Shown here piece by piece: positions 1-6,874 of a stretch of DNA of 22,324 nt. Within the stretch, counting starts at the first letter, position 1. Every line of letters begins with the position of its first letter. The position numbers and the translations under genes were made by a program. The notes beneath the pieces are model-generated. The model worked only from the letters and a program-made list of their open reading frames with translations, ran no database searches and had not been told where the DNA came from. Source of the stretch: Candidatus Heimdallarchaeota archaeon (GTDB lineage: Archaea > Asgardarchaeota > Heimdallarchaeia > Heimdallarchaeales > Kariarchaeaceae); assembly GCA_021399405.1 (NCBI GenBank), contig JAAFKL010000183.1, positions 1-22,324 on the forward strand. The letters run 5' to 3'.

Positions 1-74
1 AATTTAGGTCAGTGCTGAGTAGTCACGTTAGTATTACCCACATACCAATAATGATATGTTCTTTGAGTTGATAT

Positions 75-818
75 TTAATGAAACCTTGGATCCTTTTTCC
101 ATTTCCTTTTGAGTTTCAAGCGACTGTACATTAATCTAGGCATACCCGGCATCATATCAAATATTGCATTCCATCCTCCCCGTTTCATAACACGAAGTGC
201 AGTAAACATTGAAGGCATCTTTGCTCTTGGTCTGGGTACAGTTTCAGATTTTGGATTTTCAAGGTGTATTAGCACCTTTTCAACAGTCTTCGGGTCATTC
301 CATTCAGATCTGTACACGAGTTTTCCTTCTTTATCTAGGATTAAAAGAAAATTCGGTAACAAAATTTGACTGGAATGAATTGACCCATTTAAATCATCAA
401 TTATTATTGTTCTATTTTCATTATCATTGGGTTTGAGCTTCTTAGCAAACTCAAATTTTTCATCCATTGATTGATGAGGTCCGATTTTTGATCCTGGGTG
501 AGCTTCTCTTACATATAAGACAATGAATTCAACATCTGGATATTTGTCGGCAAGTTTATTCATTGGATTTATGTATCCAACGTAACTAGGACAGGTATAA
601 CTTCCTGATTCAATTACAACTGTTTTTCCTTTGAAATCACTTAATTCAATTTGTTCTCCATCAATTGTTAAAGCAGTAAAATTAAGAACGACATCATCGA
701 CATCTGCACATACAAACTCAGCTTTTGTTTCTAACTTTGCATTGAAATGCAAATAGTTGTATGAATTAATTTCACTAGTATTGTTTTTTGGTATTTGTTC
801 TTCTAAAATTTGCGACAT
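75..818 (-). CDS. Deiodinase-like thioredoxin-fold protein (Cys form)
   Basis: The protein has a thioredoxin-like fold related to the iodothyronine deiodinase (T4_deiodinase) and AhpC/TSA families. With numbering from the upstream GTG, residues 76-80 read S-Y-T-C-P. This aligns with the deiodinase S-x-T-U-P active site, with Cys79 where animal enzymes carry selenocysteine. The family signature E-A-H-P (108-111) and GPHQSMDEK (116-124) follow. A lysine/arginine-rich tail of about 60 residues (191-250) lies beyond the fold and is unlike the short ends of typical redoxins. A GTG at 825-827 could start translation. I prefer ATG at 818 because the bases AGGTGA, which include that GTG, form a ribosome site 5 nt upstream of it. 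The TetR repressor gene lies immediately upstream on the same strand, and a perfect 18-bp operator-like palindrome precedes this gene. The substrate is unknown; a peroxide, thiol or dehalogenation role is only inference. Confidence 0.8.
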   Translation of the reverse strand: MSQILEEQIPKNNTSEINSYNYLHFNAKLETKAEFVCADVDDVVLNFTALTIDGEQIELSDFKGKTVVIESGSYTCPSYVGYINPMNKLADKYPDVEFIVLYVREAHPGSKIGPHQSMDEKFEFAKKLKPNDNENRTIIIDDLNGSIHSSQILLPNFLLILDKEGKLVYRSEWNDPKTVEKVLIHLENPKSETVPRPRAKMPSMFTALRVMKRGGWNAIFDMMPGMPRLMYSRLKLKRKWKKDPRFH

Positions 819-831
819 ATTTTTCACCTAT

Positions 832-849
832 ATAGACTGATCAGTCTAT
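832..849. promoter_or_regulatory. Perfect 18-bp palindrome, probable TetR operator O1
   Basis: The bases ATAGACTGATCAGTCTAT equal their own reverse complement. The site lies between the inferred transcription start (about 857, minus strand) and the start codon of the deiodinase-like gene, a classical repression position. Related dyads occur at 920-935 and 1564-1579, next to the TetR gene. Confidence 0.75.
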
Positions 850-878
850 TATTATAATTCAATTTAATATCTATTACC

Positions 879-886
879 ATATAAAG
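879..886 (-). promoter_or_regulatory. TATA box of the deiodinase-like gene
   Basis: On the minus strand the sequence reads CTTTATAT, an archaeal TATA-like box. Transcription would begin about 25 bases downstream, near 857, just before the palindrome at 832-849. Confidence 0.5.
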
Positions 887-919
887 TTTGTTAAATGCAC
901 ATATTAGCGATTTCTTATA

Positions 920-935
920 TAGATCGATCAGTCAA
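920..935. promoter_or_regulatory. Operator-like dyad O2
   Basis: TAGATCGATCAGTCAA matches the core of the 832-849 palindrome at 12 of 16 positions. It lies between the stop of the TetR gene and the TATA box of the next gene, so it may be a second, weaker binding site for the same repressor. Confidence 0.5.
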
Positions 936-942
936 TTTAGTA

Positions 943-1530
943 TTATTTGGTTTCAATAACTGATAAAGCGACTTCAATTATTTGATTCAAATCATCTTCT
1001 GAAGCACCACATTTTGCCATTATACCTAATCCATGAAGGTTAGTTGTCAGAAACTTCGCTGTAGATTCAAGATTGATGGGTTTAGTTAATTCATTATTCT
1101 CTTTAGCAATTGTTAAAGCATGTAGAAATGCCTTCATGTACATTTCCATATAATTCTTAACCTTTGAAATAATTTCTTCATCTTGAAAAGCCAATTCCAT
1201 GGCTGTATTGGCCATCAAACAGGCCTTACGCTTTGGTTGAAGATTAATTGTAGCTAGAGTTGAGATAAAATGTCCTTTTATGGCTTTAAGAGAGGTATCA
1301 TGGGACATCAAAAGCTGATTCATAGATTCTTTCATTTTCTTCTCATATTGATCCAATACCTGTAAGAATAGTTGTTTTTTATCACCGAAAGTATCATACA
1401 TACTTTGCCTGCTAATACCCATTACGTGCAACAGATCAGTTAATGAAGTATTATCATACCCTTTTTCCCAAAATAAATACATAGCTCGATTTAAGACAGT
1501 ATCAGGGTCAAAGGTTTTTGTTCGAGGCAC
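943..1530 (-). CDS. TetR/AcrR-family transcriptional repressor
   Basis: This is a 195-residue protein with a typical TetR N-terminus. The sequence FDPDTVLNRAMYLFWEKGY leads into a helix-turn-helix at about residues 29-50 (TSLTDLLHVMGISRQSMYDTF). The C-terminal half is a helical ligand and dimer domain with a KACLMANTAMELA motif, as in NemR/AcrR-like C-terminal domains. The start is GTG at 1530 with GGAG 5 nt upstream; the ATG at 1540 is out of frame. Operator-like dyads lie over its own inferred transcription start and in front of the downstream deiodinase-like gene. It probably represses itself and that gene until a small electrophile or other ligand binds. The ligand cannot be read from the sequence. 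Confidence 0.93.
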   Translation of the reverse strand: MPRTKTFDPDTVLNRAMYLFWEKGYDNTSLTDLLHVMGISRQSMYDTFGDKKQLFLQVLDQYEKKMKESMNQLLMSHDTSLKAIKGHFISTLATINLQPKRKACLMANTAMELAFQDEEIISKVKNYMEMYMKAFLHALTIAKENNELTKPINLESTAKFLTTNLHGLGIMAKCGASEDDLNQIIEVALSVIETK

Positions 1531-1563
1531 ACAGCTCCATCCTATTGTTTTTATTTATTTATT

Positions 1564-1579
1564 TGGATTGATTGGTCAA
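1564..1579. promoter_or_regulatory. Operator-like dyad O3 at the TetR promoter
   Basis: TGGATTGATTGGTCAA matches the 832-849 palindrome core at 11 of 16 positions and contains the dyad TTGA-N4-TCAA. A minus-strand TATA box at 1591-1599 would put the TetR transcription start near 1571, inside this site, which suggests autorepression. Confidence 0.5.
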
Positions 1580-1590
1580 AATATCATGGT

Positions 1591-1599
1591 TTTTTATAA
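1591..1599 (-). promoter_or_regulatory. TATA box of the TetR gene
   Basis: The minus strand reads TTATAAAAA. A start about 25 bases downstream gives a leader of about 40 nt that carries the GGAG ribosome site before the GTG at 1530. Confidence 0.5.
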
Positions 1600-1665
1600 G
1601 ATTAATGAATATCTACCCATCTATGAAATATTTCGACAACCAATATAATTTAGCGATAATGAATT

Positions 1666-1676
1666 TTTTTATATCC
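1666..1676 (+). promoter_or_regulatory. TATA box of the SerK/ParB-like gene
   Basis: TTTTTATATCC lies about 50 bases before the ATG at 1718. It predicts transcription from about 1695 and a short leader with the ribosome site AAGAGGT at 1708-1714. Confidence 0.5.
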
Positions 1677-1717
1677 TAATTAAAATGTTTATAGACCAGT
1701 CCTTGATAAAGAGGTAA

Positions 1718-2437
1718 ATGGGTGTTGAAATTCGAACTGAGCGAAAACCAACGCAAGTTAAAGATTTCAAAGTAGAACTTGTGGAACTTTCTCAATTAAT
1801 ACCTCATGAAATGACAATTGAACATGCCCTTGAAGCATTCAAATATGCAGTTCAGTTTGATGGTGTTGTTCGACATCCTATAGTGTTAGATAAATCATCT
1901 AACTTAATACTTGATGGTCACCACAGACATGCAGGATTACTTGCATTAGGTTTCAAATATGCTCCCGCAATATTAATAGATTATATGGATGAGAGTCTTG
2001 TAAGCTTGGATACATGGTATCCTAAAATTCATCGTCCAATTCGTGAAATCATATCTAAATTTGAACTAGAAGACTTAGAAGTAGATGAATGTTCTAATGA
2101 TAATATTGATTTTGAGATGATTAGAGAAAGGAAAGTCACAGCAATTATTGGTAATAAAAATGGACATTGGAAAATTAAGGGTGATAGAGAATTACTCTTT
2201 AGTATATTAAGAGACAATTGGTTGGATGAAACAATATATTATGATAATGCTGAGCATTGCGTTTCAGAAGCTAAAATGGGAGAAGCCGCAATTATCTCGT
2301 GGTCTTATACAAAACAAGAGATTCTTGAGTTGGTAAAAGCTAAGAAAATTTCGTTACCTAAAACAACGCGTCATACAATCCATTATGCTTATCAAGATTG
2401 TAATTACCCTCTTGGTAAATTACCTAAATCAGATTAG
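1718..2437 (+). CDS. ParB/Srx-fold protein, SerK-like free serine kinase candidate
   Basis: This 239-residue protein has a ParB/sulfiredoxin-type N-terminal domain. VELSQLIPHE (22-31) opens the fold, and the nucleotide-binding turn is LDGHHRHAGLLALG (65-78). There is no helix-turn-helix or C-terminal DNA-binding domain of plasmid ParB, so chromosome partition is unlikely. The layout (PHE near residue 30, GHHR, then P-x-x-L-x-D-Y and a later LPKTTRH near 214) fits the archaeal SerK family. SerK phosphorylates free L-serine with a nucleotide phosphate donor and feeds O-phosphoserine into cysteine synthesis. Glu31 would correspond to the catalytic Glu reported near residue 30 in Thermococcus SerK; that alignment is from memory. 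It is divergent from the TetR gene, with 187 bp between them. The fold assignment is firmer than the kinase call. Confidence 0.7.
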   Translation: MGVEIRTERKPTQVKDFKVELVELSQLIPHEMTIEHALEAFKYAVQFDGVVRHPIVLDKSSNLILDGHHRHAGLLALGFKYAPAILIDYMDESLVSLDTWYPKIHRPIREIISKFELEDLEVDECSNDNIDFEMIRERKVTAIIGNKNGHWKIKGDRELLFSILRDNWLDETIYYDNAEHCVSEAKMGEAAIISWSYTKQEILELVKAKKISLPKTTRHTIHYAYQDCNYPLGKLPKSD

Positions 2438-2460
2438 TATTTCTATTGAGTTTTTAGAAT

Positions 2461-3108
2461 TTAAGTTGGGATGAAAGAATTACCTCTGCAATTTGGACAG
2501 CCTCGACCGAATGAAGCTCGACAATAGAAATTACCACATTTAGAACATTTTCCTTCAGATTTTGTGGATCGCCCTAAAGCCTTACAATGAGCACATGCAG
2601 CAATTGAGGTTTTAGATCTCAATCCATTTAATCCTATGATAACAAAAATTACCAATACAATACCTCCAATTACACTTACCCAAGTTGATATACTGCTAAA
2701 CAGATTGGATGATGAGTCATCATCAGGGCTGATATCGGTAATAACTGCATTAATAAATACGTTAAATACTAACGCCCGGTTAGCTATTTCTGGAAAAGGA
2801 GCATCAGCAGTACTATAGCCTTTGCCTACTGGAATATCAATTATTGAAGACTCCCCTACCTTCAATCCCAGTAACCCTTCATAAAATCCGATGATTATAC
2901 TACCAGGAGAAATTGTAAAATCCACTGGACCGTCCTTCGAAAAATCAAAAATCTCTCGAGTATCAGCATACCGACCTTCATATTCAATACTCATCACATC
3001 ACCCGTTTCAATCCCCTCATCGTCAGAATATCCACTGATTTTGGTAGAGCTAAATAATAAAATAATCATGATTAAAGGTAACATCTTGGTAAAGATTTGT
3101 TTGGTCAC
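2461..3108 (-). CDS. Secreted membrane-anchored FKBP-type prolyl isomerase with zinc-finger tail
   Basis: The 215-residue protein has three parts. A signal peptide (1-26, hydrophobic core PLIMIILLF) is followed by an FKBP domain (about 35-126) with GDVMSIEYEGRYAD, an F-x-I-x-P-G-S strand, GFYEGLLGLKVGES and a C-terminal ALVFNVFINAVI strand. A transmembrane helix (about 141-162) leads to a cysteine-rich tail with C172-x2-C175, C188-x2-C191, C196 and C204-x2-C207. With the FKBP outside, the zinc tail should face the cytoplasm. FKBPs catalyse cis-trans prolyl isomerisation and assist folding. The start is GTG at 3108; an ATG at 3084 is an alternative with a shorter signal peptide. Neither has a clear ribosome site. 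The next gene is divergent. Confidence 0.85.
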   Translation of the reverse strand: MTKQIFTKMLPLIMIILLFSSTKISGYSDDEGIETGDVMSIEYEGRYADTREIFDFSKDGPVDFTISPGSIIIGFYEGLLGLKVGESSIIDIPVGKGYSTADAPFPEIANRALVFNVFINAVITDISPDDDSSSNLFSSISTWVSVIGGIVLVIFVIIGLNGLRSKTSIAACAHCKALGRSTKSEGKCSKCGNFYCRASFGRGCPNCRGNSFIPT

Positions 3109-3335
3109 TGTATTGTTTTGAAAAAACTAATTCTTATAGTTCATGGAAGCGCAAATAATATATCGTGAAAACCTGTTTAATAACCAATATACTTGTCTAA
3201 TAGAACTCCATGAAATTGGATTGCTGAAGGAAAATATTCCCTTCCGATAAGAAAATGGAAAACTAGTCTTTTCACTAAGAATTTTTCATTGATGATATCG
3301 AATAGTTAATAGGATTATCATCACGAAGCACCATT

Positions 3336-3848
3336 GTGAAATCTTGGTTTCAGTATTCCGTAAACAAAAACGATCCAACTGGAATGAAATTTTTGTATCT
3401 TAGAATTGGAACTACTGAGAAATTATATGAGGAATTTGAAAAAAACTCTTCAGAACTTGGAATAACTTGGGATTTAAATGAATCACCAACTTTTCGAGAA
3501 TATCACTTTTCGTCAAATACTACAGAGTATGATGGTATATTACTGAATATGGACATATCAGATAATGAACTAACTGAATTTCGAAAAGATTTTTGGGAAA
3601 ATTATGTATGGAAAACTGAAGATACACCAATGGTTACTGCACTAGTCATCCCTGATTCAACAAAAATTGGATCGTTAACTAAATCACAAATCATTGAAGG
3701 TTTGTCGCTAGTCAGATTGACAGACAGACCGTTCGAGATTTTCGAAAATTCAAGTGATAATGTGGAGAAAATCACAAATTGGATCATTAACATGTGTATC
3801 GTAGCTCATCGTAAGGAAAGAATTGAACAAGAAACAAACGAAGCTTAA
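3336..3848 (+). CDS. Hypothetical protein, 170 residues
   Basis: I do not recognise this family. The protein is soluble, with no signal peptide or membrane segment. It starts at GTG without an obvious ribosome site and has several aromatic residues near the N-terminus (KSWFQYSV). A short alpha/beta core seems likely (FLYLRIGTTEKLYEEFE, DGILLNMDIS, MVTALVIPDSTKIG), and the C-terminal third is helical and charged. It lies 78 bp before the ATG of the AAA/VWA operon on the same strand, but that operon has its own TATA-like box, so co-transcription is uncertain. Confidence 0.6.
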   Translation: MKSWFQYSVNKNDPTGMKFLYLRIGTTEKLYEEFEKNSSELGITWDLNESPTFREYHFSSNTTEYDGILLNMDISDNELTEFRKDFWENYVWKTEDTPMVTALVIPDSTKIGSLTKSQIIEGLSLVRLTDRPFEIFENSSDNVEKITNWIINMCIVAHRKERIEQETNEA

Positions 3849-3881
3849 CAAATTCTCTATTCGAAGTAATACAAAACAAAT

Positions 3882-3890
3882 AATTATAAC
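3882..3890 (+). promoter_or_regulatory. TATA box of the AAA-VWA operon
   Basis: AATTATAAC lies about 40 bases before the ATG at 3927 and predicts a start near 3911. The short leader would contain AAAGGG (3912-3917). Confidence 0.4.
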
Positions 3891-3926
3891 TCTCTACATT
3901 AACACCTATTCAAAGGGATTTTGTAT

Positions 3927-5474
3927 ATGAGTTTATCAGTTCAAGATTTAATAGATCAAGACTACACTGGATATAGTGTCCGTTCAGTTGTTACAAATAA
4001 GAAATTTAGGAATACCGTAATTAATGATAAACGTGTAAGAGGGAATAGAAGGATCAAAGAAGTTGTATTAGATAAATTAGCTGTCGGTGGAAAAGTTCTT
4101 TTGACTGGACCAACTGGAGAAGCAAAAACTCTATTTGCAAGGATCCTAATTGATTATATCGCTCAGGAAGTGAGTAGTAATAAGTATCATATTGCTGGAT
4201 GCCCATTTCTTGAAGATGCGGGATATTTGGTCCATATAATCAATAATTTTGCTCAGAATATTTTCAATTCTATAGATGTGTTACAAAGTCTATGTCCTTA
4301 TTGCAGGAAAAACATTGAAGATGCGTTGTCTACCAAAACAGCTCCTGTAAGCTTAGATAACACTTCACAGTTAGTAAAATTAGCAAAATCATTACCAGAT
4401 AAGTTGACAAAGGTAGCTGTAGAAAAAACACTAGTCAGAAGAACTCAAATCGATCCACGAAATGATCCTGAGAGTTTATATATTTTACTTGCAGGTGTTG
4501 AAAATCTTGAACAATTGCTAGGTGGTGAATCTACTGAAACATATTCTCACCAAAGCCACAAAGTTGGTACGTTATCACAAGGATTTATGGTAGTAAACGA
4601 AATTCAACGTTTGCACCTATCACTTCTAGAATCATTAATGGGTTTTCTCGAAGACCCCCAAGGAATTAAATATAATCTGGCTGGAGAAACAGTTTATGTT
4701 GATGGAGCAATAATTTTTACTTCCAATGCACCACTCACAGTTTTTGGAGAGGAAAGTCAGCCGATAATCAACCGTGTTCCCGAGGTTTTATGGCCTGCAA
4801 GGGACGTAAAGGACAGAGTTGAGATCGTAAGAGACATGTTCCAAGATCATATTGTCACAAGTAAAATGAAAATCACTCCTAACCCATCATTAATCCAAAT
4901 GTTTGAACTTAGTGGTACCGGAGAGAAAGACACGATATCAAGGATAGCATATGAATTTCTAGCCAATGTAGCCAATGAATCTATACCAAGATCATTAAAA
5001 TCAAGCACAGCAAGATCTGAAAATCGGGTTGCTCGAACAGATTTCTATGCTGGTTTGGATGAAATCCATAATCCTCAAAGAAGCCCACATATAGATTTAC
5101 GTACACTTAATAATGCAATTGGTGAAATTATAATCCGATCAGAAGCTTCCGAAGATTATGATGGCATTATTGTCACCTTAGATACAGTACGTGAAGCATT
5201 AGAACTTTATGATATTTCTCCCACTTTAATTAATAATGGATTACAAGCAGTGAAATTACAACTTCGTAATGCTGTTAGAGAAGGAAAAACTGCTGTTAGT
5301 GTTGATGAAGTAACAGAAGAAATGGACAAGCTCAGAAGTCTATCAGATGATGATTTGAAGAAAATTGTTTATGAATTTGAACAATTATCATCCAAAGAGG
5401 ATGAAATTGCGAATTATATTTACGAACAATTGAAGCCCAGTTATCAAGCGTTGTTGCAAGTAAGCTACATGTAA
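3927..5474 (+). CDS. PrkA-type AAA+ ATPase
   Basis: Numbering here is from a possible TTG start at 3921 (517 residues); I prefer ATG at 3927. Walker A is GPTGEAKT (63-70). Next come a C-P-F-L-E-D motif (Cys94) and L-C-P-Y-C (Cys125, Cys128), which match the CPxHEEP and LCPVC cysteines of the AAA domain of PrkA (YeaG). Then follow IDPRNDPESLY, like PrkA's DP-rich segment, and a Walker B strand GFMVVNEI in which the usual first Asp is Asn216. Glu217 is kept; PrkA also lacks the Asp. Sensor 1 is FTSNA (266-270), and Arg285 is a candidate arginine finger. PrkA is normally about 640 residues with a C-terminal kinase-like domain; this one is shorter and its helical C-terminus shows no obvious kinase motif. 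It is the first gene of a four-gene operon and lies 11 nt before the VWA gene, so it probably drives remodelling together with that partner. Confidence 0.85.
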   Translation: MSLSVQDLIDQDYTGYSVRSVVTNKKFRNTVINDKRVRGNRRIKEVVLDKLAVGGKVLLTGPTGEAKTLFARILIDYIAQEVSSNKYHIAGCPFLEDAGYLVHIINNFAQNIFNSIDVLQSLCPYCRKNIEDALSTKTAPVSLDNTSQLVKLAKSLPDKLTKVAVEKTLVRRTQIDPRNDPESLYILLAGVENLEQLLGGESTETYSHQSHKVGTLSQGFMVVNEIQRLHLSLLESLMGFLEDPQGIKYNLAGETVYVDGAIIFTSNAPLTVFGEESQPIINRVPEVLWPARDVKDRVEIVRDMFQDHIVTSKMKITPNPSLIQMFELSGTGEKDTISRIAYEFLANVANESIPRSLKSSTARSENRVARTDFYAGLDEIHNPQRSPHIDLRTLNNAIGEIIIRSEASEDYDGIIVTLDTVREALELYDISPTLINNGLQAVKLQLRNAVREGKTAVSVDEVTEEMDKLRSLSDDDLKKIVYEFEQLSSKEDEIANYIYEQLKPSYQALLQVSYM

Positions 5475-5485
5475 GTGAGATCAAA

Positions 5486-6874
5486 ATGCCTCACAGAATT
5501 AAAGAAATCACCGCAGCTCATTTTCCAGATCCGTTAATAGATTATGGATCAACTGAGTTCATTTTAGAATTCTCAGATGCTGCAGAGATGTTGCAAAAAT
5601 GGAGAAATCCGCACCTAGGAAGAGCTAGTCGTGAGGGCACTATCCTTTCATTAGCTGCAAATGCGCGAGCAGCGGTGCAAGCAATTCACAGTAAACTACT
5701 AACAACGGTATTAGATGCAGAAAGAGAAGAAGATTTAGTCGAAAAATTAAAGGTAAACCAATTTTTAATTGATCGAACCCTCCCTGAGGCTTTAGAACTT
5801 GTAAATTTGGATCAGCTTCTTACACCAGAAGATATTCTTGCATTCATACAAAAACATCTTCAACTCATGGGAGAAGAATTTGGGGAGTTGAAAGCCGCAA
5901 AAACTATACTTAATCAGCTCAATACTATCACAGATATTGAAATTAAAGATCAATTTGGAAGACAAAGACGAGTTTCAAGAAATGACGTGCTAGATGTAAT
6001 TGGATCAGTTCTTGGAAACATGTTAATGCGACAGGTTTCTCTTTGGCCAGTTGATAATATTATGCCAAGGCCACGAGGTAGACTTCAAAGGAAAAAAACA
6101 TACAAAGCAGCTATTGCACGTGAAGGGAAAATTCCACCTTCTACAATTAAGAATGAAGATATTCGAGTAGTTGACAAAGATAGATTATCATTGGTATATT
6201 TTATCGTGGATATGAGTGAGAGTATGGGTAAATCCGTATTCAAAGGTGGATTAACTCGATTAGATGGTGCACTCCTAACTTCACTTGGATTATTTTATTA
6301 TTTCAAGTTATTGAATCGAAGAAAAAGAAGAGAATTTGATAGTTTCAAGATGCATATTGTACCCGTCACAAAGAATCCATATGTAATAAGTGATAATAAG
6401 AAGTTTGAAGACTTTCTTTTGAATGCTGAAGCAAAAGGTAAAACTCGATTAGTTCATGCCACTCAGACTGCAATAAATCATTTAAATGACTCCTATAAGG
6501 ATAATAGTTACGATGTGCAATTAGTATATTTAACTGATGGAAGACCAAATGTAGTTTTTGACAGCTCAATACCGGGTTATAGGCTAAGTTCACTAAAAAA
6601 CTTTTTTGAAAAATCAGATACAAAAACTCCTGTCAAGACTCAAGAATGTATGATACAATTGAATCAGATTTTTAATTATCTCAAAAACAGCCGTGAACGA
6701 AATTGGAATATATCCTATTTCTTGATGGCAAGTCAAAAATTGTTAAGAACAGGATTCTATGCAGAAACGAAAGAAATGCTTTCTGGAATAAGTCGACCGA
6801 TTACCCTCGATCCTACAGAAGTAGATCAATTAGGTAGACGGATTTTGAAGGAGACTATTGTAAATGCCAGTTAG
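5486..6874 (+). CDS. VWA-domain protein, partner of the AAA+ ATPase
   Basis: The 462-residue protein has a helical N-terminal half (about 1-215) followed by a von Willebrand A domain (about 232-440). The metal-binding MIDAS is intact: D242-M-S244-E-S246, Thr320 (in KGKTRL) and Asp351 (in LTDGRPN). AAA+ ATPases of the MoxR type, and PrkA in bacteria (yeaG-yeaH), are habitually paired with VWA proteins that recruit substrates or metal ions; that pairing supports a shared complex. The gene starts 11 nt after the ATPase with GTGAGATC as a plausible ribosome site. Its stop overlaps the next gene's start by 11 nt, implying translational coupling. Its substrate is unknown, and it is not clearly a DUF444 member by eye. 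Confidence 0.85.
   Translation: MPHRIKEITAAHFPDPLIDYGSTEFILEFSDAAEMLQKWRNPHLGRASREGTILSLAANARAAVQAIHSKLLTTVLDAEREEDLVEKLKVNQFLIDRTLPEALELVNLDQLLTPEDILAFIQKHLQLMGEEFGELKAAKTILNQLNTITDIEIKDQFGRQRRVSRNDVLDVIGSVLGNMLMRQVSLWPVDNIMPRPRGRLQRKKTYKAAIAREGKIPPSTIKNEDIRVVDKDRLSLVYFIVDMSESMGKSVFKGGLTRLDGALLTSLGLFYYFKLLNRRKRREFDSFKMHIVPVTKNPYVISDNKKFEDFLLNAEAKGKTRLVHATQTAINHLNDSYKDNSYDVQLVYLTDGRPNVVFDSSIPGYRLSSLKNFFEKSDTKTPVKTQECMIQLNQIFNYLKNSRERNWNISYFLMASQKLLRTGFYAETKEMLSGISRPITLDPTEVDQLGRRILKETIVNAS

Noticed and set aside
109..436. Plus-strand open frames opposite the deiodinase-like gene
   Set aside because: They are antisense shadows of a well supported gene and show no family features.
1690..1701. 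ATAGACCAGTCC near the start of the SerK-like transcript as a fourth TetR operator
   Set aside because: It looks like the palindrome with four central bases removed, which would destroy the half-site spacing; probably chance.
1718..2437. Plasmid or chromosome partition ParB, hence an origin nearby
   Set aside because: There is no HTH or dimer domain, no ParA gene and no parS-like repeats; the SerK-like reading fits better.
3140..3214. Inverted repeat TTCATGGA / TCCATGAA in the gap before the 170-residue gene
   Set aside because: Eight-base arms 59 bases apart are expected by chance at this size in AT-rich DNA, and they align with no promoter element.
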